From Paracoccaceae bacterium (lineage in GTDB: Bacteria; Pseudomonadota; Alphaproteobacteria; Rhodobacterales; Rhodobacteraceae), in NCBI GenBank assembly GCA_030066905.1, contig JASJAR010000010.1, positions 1 to 64,000 of the forward strand: a stretch of DNA of 64,000 nt. The letters run 5' to 3'. The stretch's first letter is position 1. Every line of letters starts with the position of its first letter. A model generated the notes under the pieces. The model made no database searches, was not told where the DNA came from, and saw only the letters and a program-made list of their open reading frames with translations. The position numbers and the translations under genes were made by a program. Below are positions 8,499 through 16,983 of this stretch, one piece after another.

Positions 8499-10070
8499 TC
8501 AGAAATCGGTCGGCGCGCCGCCCTCGGCCTTGCGCCGCTCGACAAAGGCGGCGAGGGCCTCGGCGCGGTCGGCCGGCAGCGGCGGCGCGTCGAAACTCGC
8601 CATGATCTCGCGAAAAAGCGCATGGGCCCGCTCATGGGTCCAGGCCGCTCCGGCGAGGCGCCAGCTCTCGTAGTTCCGCCAATCCGACAGGAACGGCTGA
8701 TAGAAGGCCTCCTCGAACCGGCTCTGGGTGTGGTCGATGCCGAAAAAGTGCCGCTCGCTGGCCGGCAGGGCGTTGACCTCGGCAATCGCGTCGACGGCGA
8801 TGTCCTCGGCGCCGGTCGCGGTGAGCGCGGGGTCGCAATAGCGCTGAATCTGCTGGAGAATTTCGCAATCCATGATGAGCTTCTCGGGGCTCGCGATCAG
8901 CCCGCCTTCGAGCCAGCCGGCGGCGTGATAGACCATGTTCGTGCGCGATTGTGCCGCCGACCAGAGCGAATGGGCGGTTTCCCACATCGCCTGTCCGTCG
9001 GGCACGTTCGCCGCACACGAGCCCGAAGCCCGCAGCGGCAGACCGTAAAACCGCGCCATCTGCCCCGTCATCTGGGTCGCGCGGATGTATTCCGGCGTCC
9101 CGAAAGCCGGGGCGCCGGATTTCATGTCCACGTTCGAGGTGAAGGTGCCGATGACGCAGGGACTCCCGGGGGCCACCCATTGAAAGAGCGCAATGGCCGA
9201 GAGCGCTTCGGCAATCGACTGGGCGACGGCACCCGCGAGCGTCACCGGCGCCATGGCACCTGCGAGCGTAAAGGGGGTGACCACCACCGCCTGGCCCCGG
9301 CGCACGCAGCGCAGGCATCCGTCGATCATCGGCTGGTCGTGTTTCAGCGGCGAGGTCGAGTTGATGTTGGTGAACATATGGGGCCGCGACCGGAACGTCT
9401 CCTCGTCGAGACCGGCGGCGATTTTTACCATCTCCATCACATCCTCGACCCGCTCCGGCCCGAGCGAATAGGCGTGGACCACCTTGTCCGTCAGCGTCAG
9501 CATGTCGAAGACCACGTCGAGATGGCGCACAGAGGCGTGCACATCGACGGGCTCGACCGGGTAGCCGCCGTTGAAATGCAGGCAATCGAAGGCCTGGGAG
9601 AGCTTCAGAAGGTTCCGGCATTGCGCGCGCGTTCCGGGGACCTTGCCGGTCTCGAGGTCCCAGTAATTGGGCGGCGAGGCGACGGCGGCGAAGTTGAGAT
9701 GCCGCCCGCCGACGGTGATCTCCCGGGCGGGGTTCCAGGGCGTGATCGTGAAGGTGCGGGGCGCCTTTCCCACCATCTCCATCACGAAGTCCCGGCCCAT
9801 CCGGACGGTCTCGCCGTCGACATCCGCCCCCGCCTTCCGGAACAGCGCCAGCGCCTCTTCGTTAAGAAAGGCGATGCCTATCTCTTCGAGGATGCGCATC
9901 GCCCCGTCATGGATCGCGGCAACTCCCTCCTCGGCGAGGGGCTCGACCGGGCGGTCGGGCACCACCGGCGGCGCCCACGGCATCTGCGCCAGAGCGCTCG
10001 CCCGGGTCCGCCGGGCATTGCCGGCCCGGCCGCCGCCGCGCCGCCGTGTCTTCGTTGCCTCTTCGGTCAT
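8499..10070 (-). CDS. MttB family (trimethylamine methyltransferase-like) protein
   Basis: Protein of 523 residues of the MttB superfamily (COG5598). These are corrinoid-dependent methyltransferases that demethylate quaternary or tertiary amines such as glycine betaine. The frame is complete without any in-frame amber codon, so this is a non-pyrrolysine member. Family-like stretches include GYPVEPVDVHASVRHLD, NINSTSPLKHDQPMIDG and ASGSCAANVPDGQAMWET. The first 30 residues are basic and low in complexity. No cognate corrinoid protein or reactivating enzyme lies in the window. The choline uptake operon begins 2 kb away, which fits methylated-amine metabolism but does not prove a link. The substrate is unknown. 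Confidence 0.87.
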   Translation of the reverse strand: MTEEATKTRRRGGGRAGNARRTRASALAQMPWAPPVVPDRPVEPLAEEGVAAIHDGAMRILEEIGIAFLNEEALALFRKAGADVDGETVRMGRDFVMEMVGKAPRTFTITPWNPAREITVGGRHLNFAAVASPPNYWDLETGKVPGTRAQCRNLLKLSQAFDCLHFNGGYPVEPVDVHASVRHLDVVFDMLTLTDKVVHAYSLGPERVEDVMEMVKIAAGLDEETFRSRPHMFTNINSTSPLKHDQPMIDGCLRCVRRGQAVVVTPFTLAGAMAPVTLAGAVAQSIAEALSAIALFQWVAPGSPCVIGTFTSNVDMKSGAPAFGTPEYIRATQMTGQMARFYGLPLRASGSCAANVPDGQAMWETAHSLWSAAQSRTNMVYHAAGWLEGGLIASPEKLIMDCEILQQIQRYCDPALTATGAEDIAVDAIAEVNALPASERHFFGIDHTQSRFEEAFYQPFLSDWRNYESWRLAGAAWTHERAHALFREIMASFDAPPLPADRAEALAAFVERRKAEGGAPTDF

Positions 10071-10165
10071 CGCCCGTTCTCTGTCCCGCGCATCTCCGAT
10101 GACCGATCATTTCACCGGGCACGGCCGGACCGTCGCGGAAATACGACAGAAAGTGTCGCGATTGC

Positions 10166-10855
10166 TCAGAGCGCGGCCAGCCAGCCGGGCAGATGGCCGA
10201 TATCGGGCAGAACCGCGTCGGCCAATGGGGTCAGATGCGCCGCGGTGGCAGCCCCGGTCAGCACACCGACGGTGGCCATCCCGGCAGCCCGGCCCGCTTC
10301 GAGGTCGTGGCCGGTGTCGCCGACCATCACCACCGCTTCGGGGGCAACCCCGGTCGCGTCGGCGAAGGCCAGAAGCGGTCCGGGCGCGGGTTTCGCGCCA
10401 TGGCCGCTGTCGGCCCCGGCGACGAAGGCGACCCGCTCGGCGACGCCGAAGAAATCGAGATGCCGCCGCGCCGCGCCTTCGCTGTCGTTGGTCACGATCC
10501 CCAGGACGTAGCCGTCGCCCGCCAGGGCATCGAAGAGCGGCGGCAGGTCGACCGCGGGAACCTGGTCGACCTCGGCCTCGGCCGCCATGATCCGCATGAC
10601 GAGATGGCCGCGGTCGAGATGCGGAAGATGGGCGGCAAGGGCGTCGGCCATCGCGCTCGTCGGCCCCACGAGCGCGGGGCTTGCCGGGGCGTAATCGTGA
10701 GTGGCGGGATCGAAGCCCAGGGCCTCGGCGAGCCTGGCCGCGAGCGCAACCTCGCCCGCCGAAAGGTCCGCAACCAGCGTCCGGGTGGCGCCGCCCCAGG
10801 TCTTGCGGAAGTCGGTAAGCGTGCCGTCCTTGTCGAAGATGATGCCACGGATCAT
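10166..10855 (-). CDS. HAD family hydrolase (phosphoglycolate phosphatase-like)
   Basis: Haloacid-dehalogenase-fold phosphatase of 229 residues. Motif I is FDKDGTLTD near the start (nucleophile and acid/base aspartates), motif II is TND, the motif III lysine is in HGAKPAPGP, and motif IV is GDTGHDLEAG. A helical cap of about 90 residues sits between motifs I and II, as in Gph-type phosphatases. The start at 10855 (MIRGIIFDKDG) is chosen over the longer frame at 10912 because motif I is normally within 10 residues of the N-terminus. The substrate is not deducible; phosphoglycolate or another small phosphate ester is possible. Confidence 0.88.
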   Translation of the reverse strand: MIRGIIFDKDGTLTDFRKTWGGATRTLVADLSAGEVALAARLAEALGFDPATHDYAPASPALVGPTSAMADALAAHLPHLDRGHLVMRIMAAEAEVDQVPAVDLPPLFDALAGDGYVLGIVTNDSEGAARRHLDFFGVAERVAFVAGADSGHGAKPAPGPLLAFADATGVAPEAVVMVGDTGHDLEAGRAAGMATVGVLTGAATAAHLTPLADAVLPDIGHLPGWLAAL

Positions 10856-11211
10856 GGGAGACCACCTAACCCGGACGGCGCCCCGGGGAAAGCGCAAGGG
10901 CGGGGCGAGCATCGGGGCGGCCGGGCCGATTGATGCCTTCGTTCGACGGTCCTCCGGGCTTTTGCCGCCGCGCCAAACGGCACCCGCCCCTGATCGCGTC
11001 GGGGGCGTGTGTCAGCATCGGCCTTGGGCGGACGTTGGTGCTGTGCCCCAGATCCAAGTACCCCCGCGTCTCGGGCTTGACGCGGGACCTCGACAGGCTT
11101 GTCCGTCGGGTGGATCGGGGCCCCGGATCGCGTCCGGGGGCGTGTGTTGCCGGTGACCTGGACCTCGCGCTCATACTGCGCGCTGGCGCGGCACAGGGGC
11201 GGGAGGCTGCC
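10856..11211. other. Intergenic gap of 356 bp holding a dispersed repeat
   Basis: No convincing gene is seen. The part at 11063-11144 is a copy of the dispersed palindromic repeat. The part nearer 10856 should carry the promoter of the HAD gene, but I see no clear -35/-10 pair. Confidence 0.5.
11063..11144 (-). repeat. Dispersed about 80-bp palindromic intergenic repeat, copy 1
   Basis: On the minus strand it reads as a CCCCCGGACGCGATCCGGGG palindrome, a middle GATCCACC...CTGTCGAGGTCC and a closing CGTCAAGCCCGAGACG palindrome. The same order is seen at 23387, 50886 and 52235. Confidence 0.7.
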
Positions 11212-11883
11212 CTACCGGCGTGCCCGCCGCCAGCCGGCGGCCCGGGCCTCGGCCTCCGTGCAAAACCAGCGTTCGCCCTTGCCGGTGTCGATCCGGGTGG
11301 CGCTGTAGTGCTCCTGGCCTGGAAGGTGGTAGATGCGGCCCGATCCCGAGATGTTGCCCTTGATAACACAGGCGCCCGGGGGCGGTGGCGCGGGGCGCGC
11401 CGGAGCCCGGTTCGCGGCGCGGAAATCGAGCGGACGCTGGCTGTCCCAGGCCCAGATGCCGCGGCCGAGCACCTGGGCCTCCTTCTCGAACGCAAGGTAG
11501 TCGCGCAAAGTCTCGCGGGGATAGACCGCGACGATTCCCGCTTTGAGGAGAGTCTCGCCGGCATCCGCCCCGGCGATCCGGCAGGTCGCGAGCGCGCGGT
11601 CGTACCGGTCGAATTTCAGCGTGCGGCATTGGGCGCGGCGGCCCTCGAAAAGCCGCGCGGCGGCGCGCTTGGCCCAGGCGCCGCAGGCGATCTCGCGCCC
11701 CGCCCTATCCCAGCAGGACTGGTCGAGCTCATGGGCGTCGATCCCGAAGAGCCGCACCCGCTCGCCGCCGACGACGAGACTGTCCCCGTCGGTCACCCTG
11801 ACCCGACCGTCGGGCCCCGCCGCGGCGGTTGCGGCCGCCAGGACAAGCACCGACGCCAGAACGCCCTGCAACACCTCTCTCAC
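11212..11883 (-). CDS. Secreted thermonuclease (SNase-like) with C-terminal small domain
   Basis: Exported nuclease of 223 residues with a cleavable-looking signal peptide (hydrophobic residues 5-20 ending AAAG). The staphylococcal-nuclease core is clear. DGDSL holds the calcium-binding Asp, RLFGIDAHE supplies Arg-35, Asp-40 and Glu-43 equivalents, and YDRALATC gives the Arg-87 equivalent. After a Pro-rich linker, residues about 175-223 form a small domain containing CVIKGNISGSGRIYH and a later Cys, of the type often fused to SNases. Expected to cleave DNA or RNA outside the cytoplasm. It is transcribed divergently from the choline operon with about 210 bp between. Confidence 0.87.
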   Translation of the reverse strand: MREVLQGVLASVLVLAAATAAAGPDGRVRVTDGDSLVVGGERVRLFGIDAHELDQSCWDRAGREIACGAWAKRAAARLFEGRRAQCRTLKFDRYDRALATCRIAGADAGETLLKAGIVAVYPRETLRDYLAFEKEAQVLGRGIWAWDSQRPLDFRAANRAPARPAPPPPGACVIKGNISGSGRIYHLPGQEHYSATRIDTGKGERWFCTEAEARAAGWRRARR

Positions 11884-11971
11884 GGGGCGCGACCATGGGC
11901 GCGAACGGCGGCTTCGGCAACGAAAAACCGCTGGGACCTGTCGGGCCCCGGCGCCGGCCCCGGAGGCCGGA

Positions 11972-12016
11972 CAATCGCCGCTCGGCGATTGACGCGCCCG
12001 ACCCGGCTTGTAGGCT
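11972..12016 (+). promoter_or_regulatory. Palindromic operator and promoter candidate upstream of choX
   Basis: A perfect 20-bp palindrome, CAATCGCCGCTCGGCGATTG, sits at 11972-11991. Its right end overlaps a good -35 hexamer TTGACG (11989-11994), with a weak -10 (TAGGCT) 16 bases further on. A repressor bound there would block the choline operon promoter. A BetI-like TetR regulator would fit, but no such gene is in the window. Confidence 0.5.
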
Positions 12017-12094
12017 TGGGCTCAGGTCCAAACGCACCCGCGGCAGCCGGGGCCGCCGCCGGACGGGCGCCAATCAAAAGACAGGGAGAGACCC

Positions 12095-13021
12095 ATGACA
12101 TTGAAGACCACAACCGCCGCCCTCGCGCTTTTTGCGAGCGCGGGCGCAGCACTTGCCGATTGCGACACCGTCACCTTCTCCGATGTCGGCTGGACCGACA
12201 TCACCGCGACCACGGCGGCGACAACCGTGATCCTCGATGCCATCGGGTACGAGACCGACATCAAGGTGCTGTCGGTGCCGGTGACCTATACCTCGCTCGC
12301 CGAGGGCGACATCGATGTGTTCCTCGGGAACTGGATGCCGACGATGGAGGCCGACATCGCGCCCTACCGCGAGGCCGGCACCGTGGAAACCGTGCGCGCC
12401 AACCTCGAAGGGGCGAAGTATACCCTGGCCGTCAACAAGGCGGCGGCCGATCTCGGGATCGCGGATTTCGCCGACATCGCGGGTGCAGCCGACGCTCTTG
12501 AGGGGAAGATCTACGGCATCGAGCCCGGCAATGACGGCAACCGGCTGATCCAGTCGATGATCGACGAAAACGCCTTCGGGCTTTCGGGGTTCGAGGTGGT
12601 CGAAAGCTCCGAACAGGGGATGCTCGCCCAGGTCGAGCGGTCGGACCGGCGGGGCGAGCCGGTGGTGTTTCTCGGCTGGGAGCCGCACCCGATGAACGCC
12701 AATTTCGATATGTCGTATCTGACCGGCGGCGACGATTGGTTCGGCCCCGATCTGGGCGGTGCCACGGTCTTTACCAACACCACGGCCGGTTTCTCCGAGG
12801 CCTGCCCGAACCTCGGGACGTTCCTTCAGAACCTCGAATTCTCGCTTGCGATGGAAAACGAGATCATGGGGGCGATCCTCAATGACGGGGAAGACCCCGC
12901 CGAGGCGGCCATGGCCTGGCTGTCGGCCAACCCCGACGTCGCACTCGCCTGGGTCGAGGGTGTGACGACGAAGGACGGTGGCGATGCGGCCGAGGCCGTC
13001 TCCGCCGCCCTCGGGATGTGA
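12095..13021 (+). CDS. choX: Choline ABC transporter substrate-binding protein
   Basis: Periplasmic binding protein of 308 residues that captures choline. The signal peptide is visible (hydrophobic stretch and ASAGAALA before the mature DCDTVTF). Tryptophans in the contexts DVGWTDI, LGNWMPT and LGWEPHPMN match the aromatic cage used by ChoX and OpuAC-type proteins to bind the quaternary ammonium group. A GGGAGA-type ribosome site precedes the ATG. First gene of choX-choW-gfa-choV; imported choline would be oxidised to glycine betaine for osmoprotection or used as carbon and nitrogen. Confidence 0.95.
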   Translation: MTLKTTTAALALFASAGAALADCDTVTFSDVGWTDITATTAATTVILDAIGYETDIKVLSVPVTYTSLAEGDIDVFLGNWMPTMEADIAPYREAGTVETVRANLEGAKYTLAVNKAAADLGIADFADIAGAADALEGKIYGIEPGNDGNRLIQSMIDENAFGLSGFEVVESSEQGMLAQVERSDRRGEPVVFLGWEPHPMNANFDMSYLTGGDDWFGPDLGGATVFTNTTAGFSEACPNLGTFLQNLEFSLAMENEIMGAILNDGEDPAEAAMAWLSANPDVALAWVEGVTTKDGGDAAEAVSAALGM

Positions 13022-13050
13022 GCTTGGCGCTATTGGCCAGCCATAGGACT

Positions 13051-13099
13051 GGGGGCTGTCTGCCCCCAGACCCCCGAGAGTACTTATGGGAAAATGAAG
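13051..13099 (+). terminator. Terminator-like dispersed element, diverged copy
   Basis: Follows choX on the same strand. Reads GGGGGC-tgtct-GCCCCC hairpin, CCCCC, then GTACTT and AAATGAAG, a diverged version of the element at 33980, 39437, 41985 and 43455. It may weaken transcription between choX and choW so that the binding protein is made in excess. Confidence 0.5.
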
Positions 13100-13115
13100 G
13101 CAGCCGGTCCGGGAC

Positions 13116-13949
13116 ATGGACTGGCTGACCGACAACAAGATCCCCGTGGGCCGGGTGGCCGCCGACGGGTTCGACTGGCTCGACGCCAACGGCGCGGCGT
13201 TCTTCGACTGGGTGTCGGACCGGCTCGAAGCGATGATCGACGCCATCCTCTGGGTGTTGCAGACGCCGCATCCCCTGCTGGTGATCGCCGGGTTTGCCGC
13301 CCTCGCCTGGGGGCTCCAGCGGCGCTGGAGCGTGGTCGCACTCGTGGTGGCGGGGTTTCTCTTCATCCTCAATCAGGGCTATTGGGAGGAAACCACCGAA
13401 AGCCTCACCCTCGTGCTGTCGGCCTGCGTCCTCTGCATGGGGCTGGGCGTCCCCATCGGCATCGCCGCGGCCCACCGGCCCCGGCTTTATGCCTGGATGC
13501 GGCCCGTTCTCGACCTCATGCAGACCCTGCCGACCTTCGTCTATCTCATCCCGGCGATCGTGTTCTTCGGCATCGGCATGGTGCCGGGGCTGATCGCGAC
13601 GGCGATTTTCGTGCTCCCCGCGCCGATAAGGCTGACCCATCTCGGGGTCTCGACCACGCCGCCGGCCCTCCTCGAAGCCGTACGCAGCTTCGGCGCGACG
13701 CCCTGGCAGACCCTTCTGAAGGTCGAGCTGCCCTCGGCCTTCCCGCAGATCATGACCGGGCTCAACCAGACGATCATGCTGTCGCTCTCGATGGTGGTCA
13801 TCGCCGCTCTCGTGGGGGCCGACGGGCTCGGGGTGCCGGTCGTGCGTGCCTTGAACCAGGTCAACACGAGCCTCGGGTTCGAAAGCGGGCTCGTCATCGT
13901 CGTCGTCGCCATCATCCTCGACCGGATGCTCAGAAGGGACACCGAATGA
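13116..13949 (+). CDS. choW: Choline ABC transporter permease
   Basis: Inner-membrane permease of 277 residues in the OpuAB/ProW family. About six hydrophobic segments follow a soluble N-terminal part of about 45 residues. The EAA-type loop contacting the ATPase is visible around EAVRSFGATPWQTLLKVELPSA. The start at 13116 (MDWLTDNK) is preceded by CGGGACATGG and lies 94 bp after choX. The stop overlaps the next gene by 4 bp (ATGA). Confidence 0.94.
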   Translation: MDWLTDNKIPVGRVAADGFDWLDANGAAFFDWVSDRLEAMIDAILWVLQTPHPLLVIAGFAALAWGLQRRWSVVALVVAGFLFILNQGYWEETTESLTLVLSACVLCMGLGVPIGIAAAHRPRLYAWMRPVLDLMQTLPTFVYLIPAIVFFGIGMVPGLIATAIFVLPAPIRLTHLGVSTTPPALLEAVRSFGATPWQTLLKVELPSAFPQIMTGLNQTIMLSLSMVVIAALVGADGLGVPVVRALNQVNTSLGFESGLVIVVVAIILDRMLRRDTE

Positions 13950-14365
13950 GCGTCGAGACCCGCGAGGGCGGCTGCCATTGCGGCAGGGTGCGGTTCCGCG
14001 CGACCCTTCCGCAAGGCCTGGCTTCGGCGTCGCGTTGCAGCTGTTCCTTCTGCCGGATGCGCGGGGCGGTGGCGGTCACCGCGCTGGCCGCCGATTTCGA
14101 GGTGCTGAAAGGGGCCGACGCGCTCACCCTTTACCAATGGGGCAGCCGGACCGCGCGGCATTACTTCTGTTCGGTCTGCGGCATCTACACCCATCACCGG
14201 CGCCGTCTGGACCCCGCCGAGATGGGCGTCAACCTCGCCTGCCTCGACGGCTGCTCGCCCTTCGATCTCACGGAGGTCCCCGTCTTCGACGGCACCCGCC
14301 ACCCGTCCGACGGCCACGAAGAACGCCTCGCGGGGCTGCTGCGCTTCACCCCGGAATCCCGATGA
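13946..14365 (+). CDS. GFA family zinc-binding protein inside the choline operon
   Basis: Protein of 139 residues of the glutathione-dependent formaldehyde-activating (GFA/CENP-V) family. Zinc ligands are visible in order: GGCHCG near residue 9-14, CSCSFC at about 32-37, and FCSVCGIY at about 75. It overlaps the stop of choW by 4 bp and its own stop overlaps the start of choV (GATGA), so all three are probably co-translated. Members are often called formaldehyde-related, but that activity is doubtful for most. Formaldehyde can arise from betaine demethylation, which makes the location suggestive. No direct evidence of function. Confidence 0.9.
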   Translation: MSVETREGGCHCGRVRFRATLPQGLASASRCSCSFCRMRGAVAVTALAADFEVLKGADALTLYQWGSRTARHYFCSVCGIYTHHRRRLDPAEMGVNLACLDGCSPFDLTEVPVFDGTRHPSDGHEERLAGLLRFTPESR

Positions 14366-15387
14366 GCCTCGCGGTCCGCTTCGACAGGGTCTCAATCGTC
14401 TTCGGCGCCGAGCCCGAGAGCGCGCTGCCGCCGATGGACGCCGGCCGCGACCGGGCCGAGGTGCAGGCGGAGTCGGGCCAGATCCTCGGGGTCCACGATT
14501 GCTCGCTCGACGTGGCGACCGGCGAAATCCTCGTCCTGATGGGGCTTTCGGGCTCGGGGAAATCGACGCTTCTCAGAGCCGTCAACGGGCTCAATCCGGT
14601 CACCCGGGGGGATGTGCTCGTCGATGTGGGCGGAAAGATGGTCTCGGTGCCGAAGGCCGACCCAAAGACGCTGCGCGACCTGCGTCAGACCCGGGTCGCG
14701 ATGGTGTTCCAGCAATTCGGCCTCCTGCCCTGGCGGAGCGTGCGCGACAACGTCGCCCTCGGGCTCGAACTCGGCGGCATGTCCCGGGCCGAGCGGGCCG
14801 CCCGGGTCGACGAGGAGCTGGCCCTCGTCGGCCTCGAGGCCCGCCCCGATGCGAAGGTCGGCGAACTTTCGGGCGGGATGCAGCAGCGCGTCGGCCTTGC
14901 CCGCGCCTTCGCCACCCGCGCCCCGATCCTTCTGATGGACGAGCCCTTCTCAGCCCTCGACCCCCTCATCCGCACCCATCTCCAGGACGAGCTCATCGCG
15001 CTGCAAAAAAAGCTCGGCCGCACGATCGTCTTCGTCAGCCACGACCTCGACGAGGCCTTCAAGCTCGGCGACCGGATCGCGATCATGGAAGGCGGGCGGA
15101 TCGTCCAGGTGGGCACGCCGCGCGACATCTATACCGAACCGGCCAACGCCTATGTGGCCGACTTCGTCGCCCATATGAACCCGCTCGGCGTGCTCTGCGC
15201 GGCCGATGTGATGGAGCCCTGCGACGCGGCCCCCGCCGTCACCGTGGCGCCGGACACCGAAATCAACGCGGTGATGGCCGAGGTCGAACGCCTCGGCGCC
15301 CCGGTCGGCGTGGCCAGGGACGGCGAACTCCTCGGCCAGATCACCCCCGACACGGTGCTAAAGCGCCTCCTGGCCTCGCGCCCGTAG
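14362..15387 (+). CDS. choV: Choline ABC transporter ATP-binding protein
   Basis: ATPase subunit of 341 residues. Walker A is GLSGSGKST, the signature is LSGGMQQRV, Walker B is ILLMDEPFSALDP, and the switch His is in FVSHDLDEAF. An extension of about 45 residues lies between the first strand and the usual start of the nucleotide-binding core, as in other ChoV/ProV proteins. The C-terminal about 70 residues form a short regulatory tail that looks like a partial CBS region. The start at 14362 overlaps the gfa stop. Confidence 0.95.
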   Translation: MSLAVRFDRVSIVFGAEPESALPPMDAGRDRAEVQAESGQILGVHDCSLDVATGEILVLMGLSGSGKSTLLRAVNGLNPVTRGDVLVDVGGKMVSVPKADPKTLRDLRQTRVAMVFQQFGLLPWRSVRDNVALGLELGGMSRAERAARVDEELALVGLEARPDAKVGELSGGMQQRVGLARAFATRAPILLMDEPFSALDPLIRTHLQDELIALQKKLGRTIVFVSHDLDEAFKLGDRIAIMEGGRIVQVGTPRDIYTEPANAYVADFVAHMNPLGVLCAADVMEPCDAAPAVTVAPDTEINAVMAEVERLGAPVGVARDGELLGQITPDTVLKRLLASRP

Positions 15388-15412
15388 GGCGGGGTTTCAC
15401 CCCGCCACCGCT

Positions 15413-16309
15413 TCACGACTTCACCGCCTCCACCGGCGGCGTCACCCGGCGCGCCAGCACATGTTCGCGCCAGGCAATAAAGCTCACCGCCATCACGATG
15501 TGGCTCCCCCCGGCGATGACCCAAAGGTCCACCGCTTCGTCGAAGATCGCCCAGCCGGCGAGTGCGGACCACAGAAGCTGGAGGAAGGTGACGGGCTGGG
15601 TCACCGAGACCGGCGCCTCCCGGAACGCGAGCGTCATGAAGTAATGCCCCAAGGTCGCGAAGACCGCGACGAGGAAGAGAAGGCCAAGCTCGCCCGCCGT
15701 CGGCCAGACCCAGCCGATGAGCGCGAAGGGAAAGAGCGCCGCCGTGACCATGGTCGAAAGCATCACGATGACGAGTTCGGGGCTCGCCTGCCGGGTCAAA
15801 CGCTTGGCGAGGATGTAAGACGCGCCGAGGGCAAGCGAGCCTCCCAGCATCGCAAGATGCGCCGGCTCGATCTCCCGAAGACCGGGGCGGAGGATGACGA
15901 GCGCCCCGGCGAGCGCCACCCCAACCGCCGCGATCCGCCTCAGCGCGAGGCGCTCGCCGAGAAAGAGCGCGGCCCCGAGCGTGACATAGACCGGGGCGAG
16001 GTAGTTGAGTGCGGTGACCTCGGCGACGGGAAGCCGGGCGATGGCAAAGAACCAGAGGATCACCGCCACCGCATGGGCCGCACCGCGCCAGGCAAAGAGC
16101 CGCCAGAGGGGCGCGGAAACCCTGGCCCGCCGGACCGCACCGAGAAGCGGGAGCATCAGCGGCAACCCGAGCGCATAGCGCAAAAACCCCACCTCGGCGG
16201 CGGGCAGACGGGTGCCGACCAGTTTGACGAAAACCGTCATCGCCACGAAGGAGAGCCCCGTGGCGAGCATCCACAGAACGCCGATCAGGGGACGGTTGCG
16301 CTCGGCCAT
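15413..16309 (-). CDS. EamA/DMT family transporter
   Basis: Inner-membrane protein of 298 residues with about ten hydrophobic segments arranged as two EamA repeats, the usual drug/metabolite transporter size. LNYLAPVYVTLGAALFLGERL is the typical end of the first repeat. It converges with the choline operon, 25 bp from choV's stop. The exported compound is unknown. Confidence 0.9.
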   Translation of the reverse strand: MAERNRPLIGVLWMLATGLSFVAMTVFVKLVGTRLPAAEVGFLRYALGLPLMLPLLGAVRRARVSAPLWRLFAWRGAAHAVAVILWFFAIARLPVAEVTALNYLAPVYVTLGAALFLGERLALRRIAAVGVALAGALVILRPGLREIEPAHLAMLGGSLALGASYILAKRLTRQASPELVIVMLSTMVTAALFPFALIGWVWPTAGELGLLFLVAVFATLGHYFMTLAFREAPVSVTQPVTFLQLLWSALAGWAIFDEAVDLWVIAGGSHIVMAVSFIAWREHVLARRVTPPVEAVKS

Positions 16310-16471
16310 GGGCGATGGGTGGCAGGCCGGGGGCGGGGCTGCAAGTCCGGGCGCGGGGGAGGGAAGCGATTGGCACTGAGCCGACGTTCGCGTATGACGG
16401 CACGAATATCGGCAAGGAGCCCAAAGGTGACCGATGCTGCACCTTGCTCCAAGAGTAGCAGGAAGTTCCAG

Positions 16472-16849
16472 ATGGGTTTCTACATGGAAGTTCGTACGAT
16501 TTCCGCAAGCTTCTTTTTGTCAGTTGCTCTGCCAGTCTCAGCACAAGATGTACAATGGCAATTGGTCGATACCGGAGTCTTGTCCCATTCGTCTTACGGT
16601 GAGGGAATAGAGATGCGGATCCAACCTGATCCAATGCCTGACGGATTGTTCGGAGACAAAAATTTAGATGACCTCTTGCTAGCGCTTTGTAATCACTATG
16701 CGCCGTATGTCATTCCATTTGTTCAGCAACAAACGGACATCGAGGAACCAGAATTCATTGCGGTACGCATCGTCTCAGGAGGTGCGGTAGGACGCTATGT
16801 CTTGGGCACGTACGCGATTTCTGACGGGCAGTGTGGAGGGACACTGTAA
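16472..16849 (+). CDS. Hypothetical secreted protein, AT-rich (possibly DUF6497-like)
   Basis: Small protein of about 125 residues with an apparent signal peptide (ISASFFLSVALPVSA before QDVQW). An alternative start at 16484 would give a shorter n-region. A later LCxxYAPYVIP stretch and a final DGQCGGTL are loosely like the DUF6497 family of Rhodobacteraceae; I am not sure of this. The coding region is far lower in GC (about 45% over one line counted) than its neighbours and uses A/T third positions, which points to recent transfer. There is no partner gene on the same strand. Confidence 0.55.
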   Translation: MGFYMEVRTISASFFLSVALPVSAQDVQWQLVDTGVLSHSSYGEGIEMRIQPDPMPDGLFGDKNLDDLLLALCNHYAPYVIPFVQQQTDIEEPEFIAVRIVSGGAVGRYVLGTYAISDGQCGGTL

Positions 16850-16983
16850 GTTCGCTTGCCGTTGGAAAACCGCCATTGGCACAAACGCAGCGAAAGTCAG
16901 CATCGTCCGCAAACCGAACGTTCGTAGCTAACGCCTCGGAGGTCCACGTTGTCGCCCAAACCCGACAAGGCCCAACCCCGCAC

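Noticed and set aside
8622-10511. Open frame of 629 residues on the plus strand
   Set aside because: Antisense to the MttB-family gene; no motif, biased composition. High GC keeps stops rare in the opposite frame.
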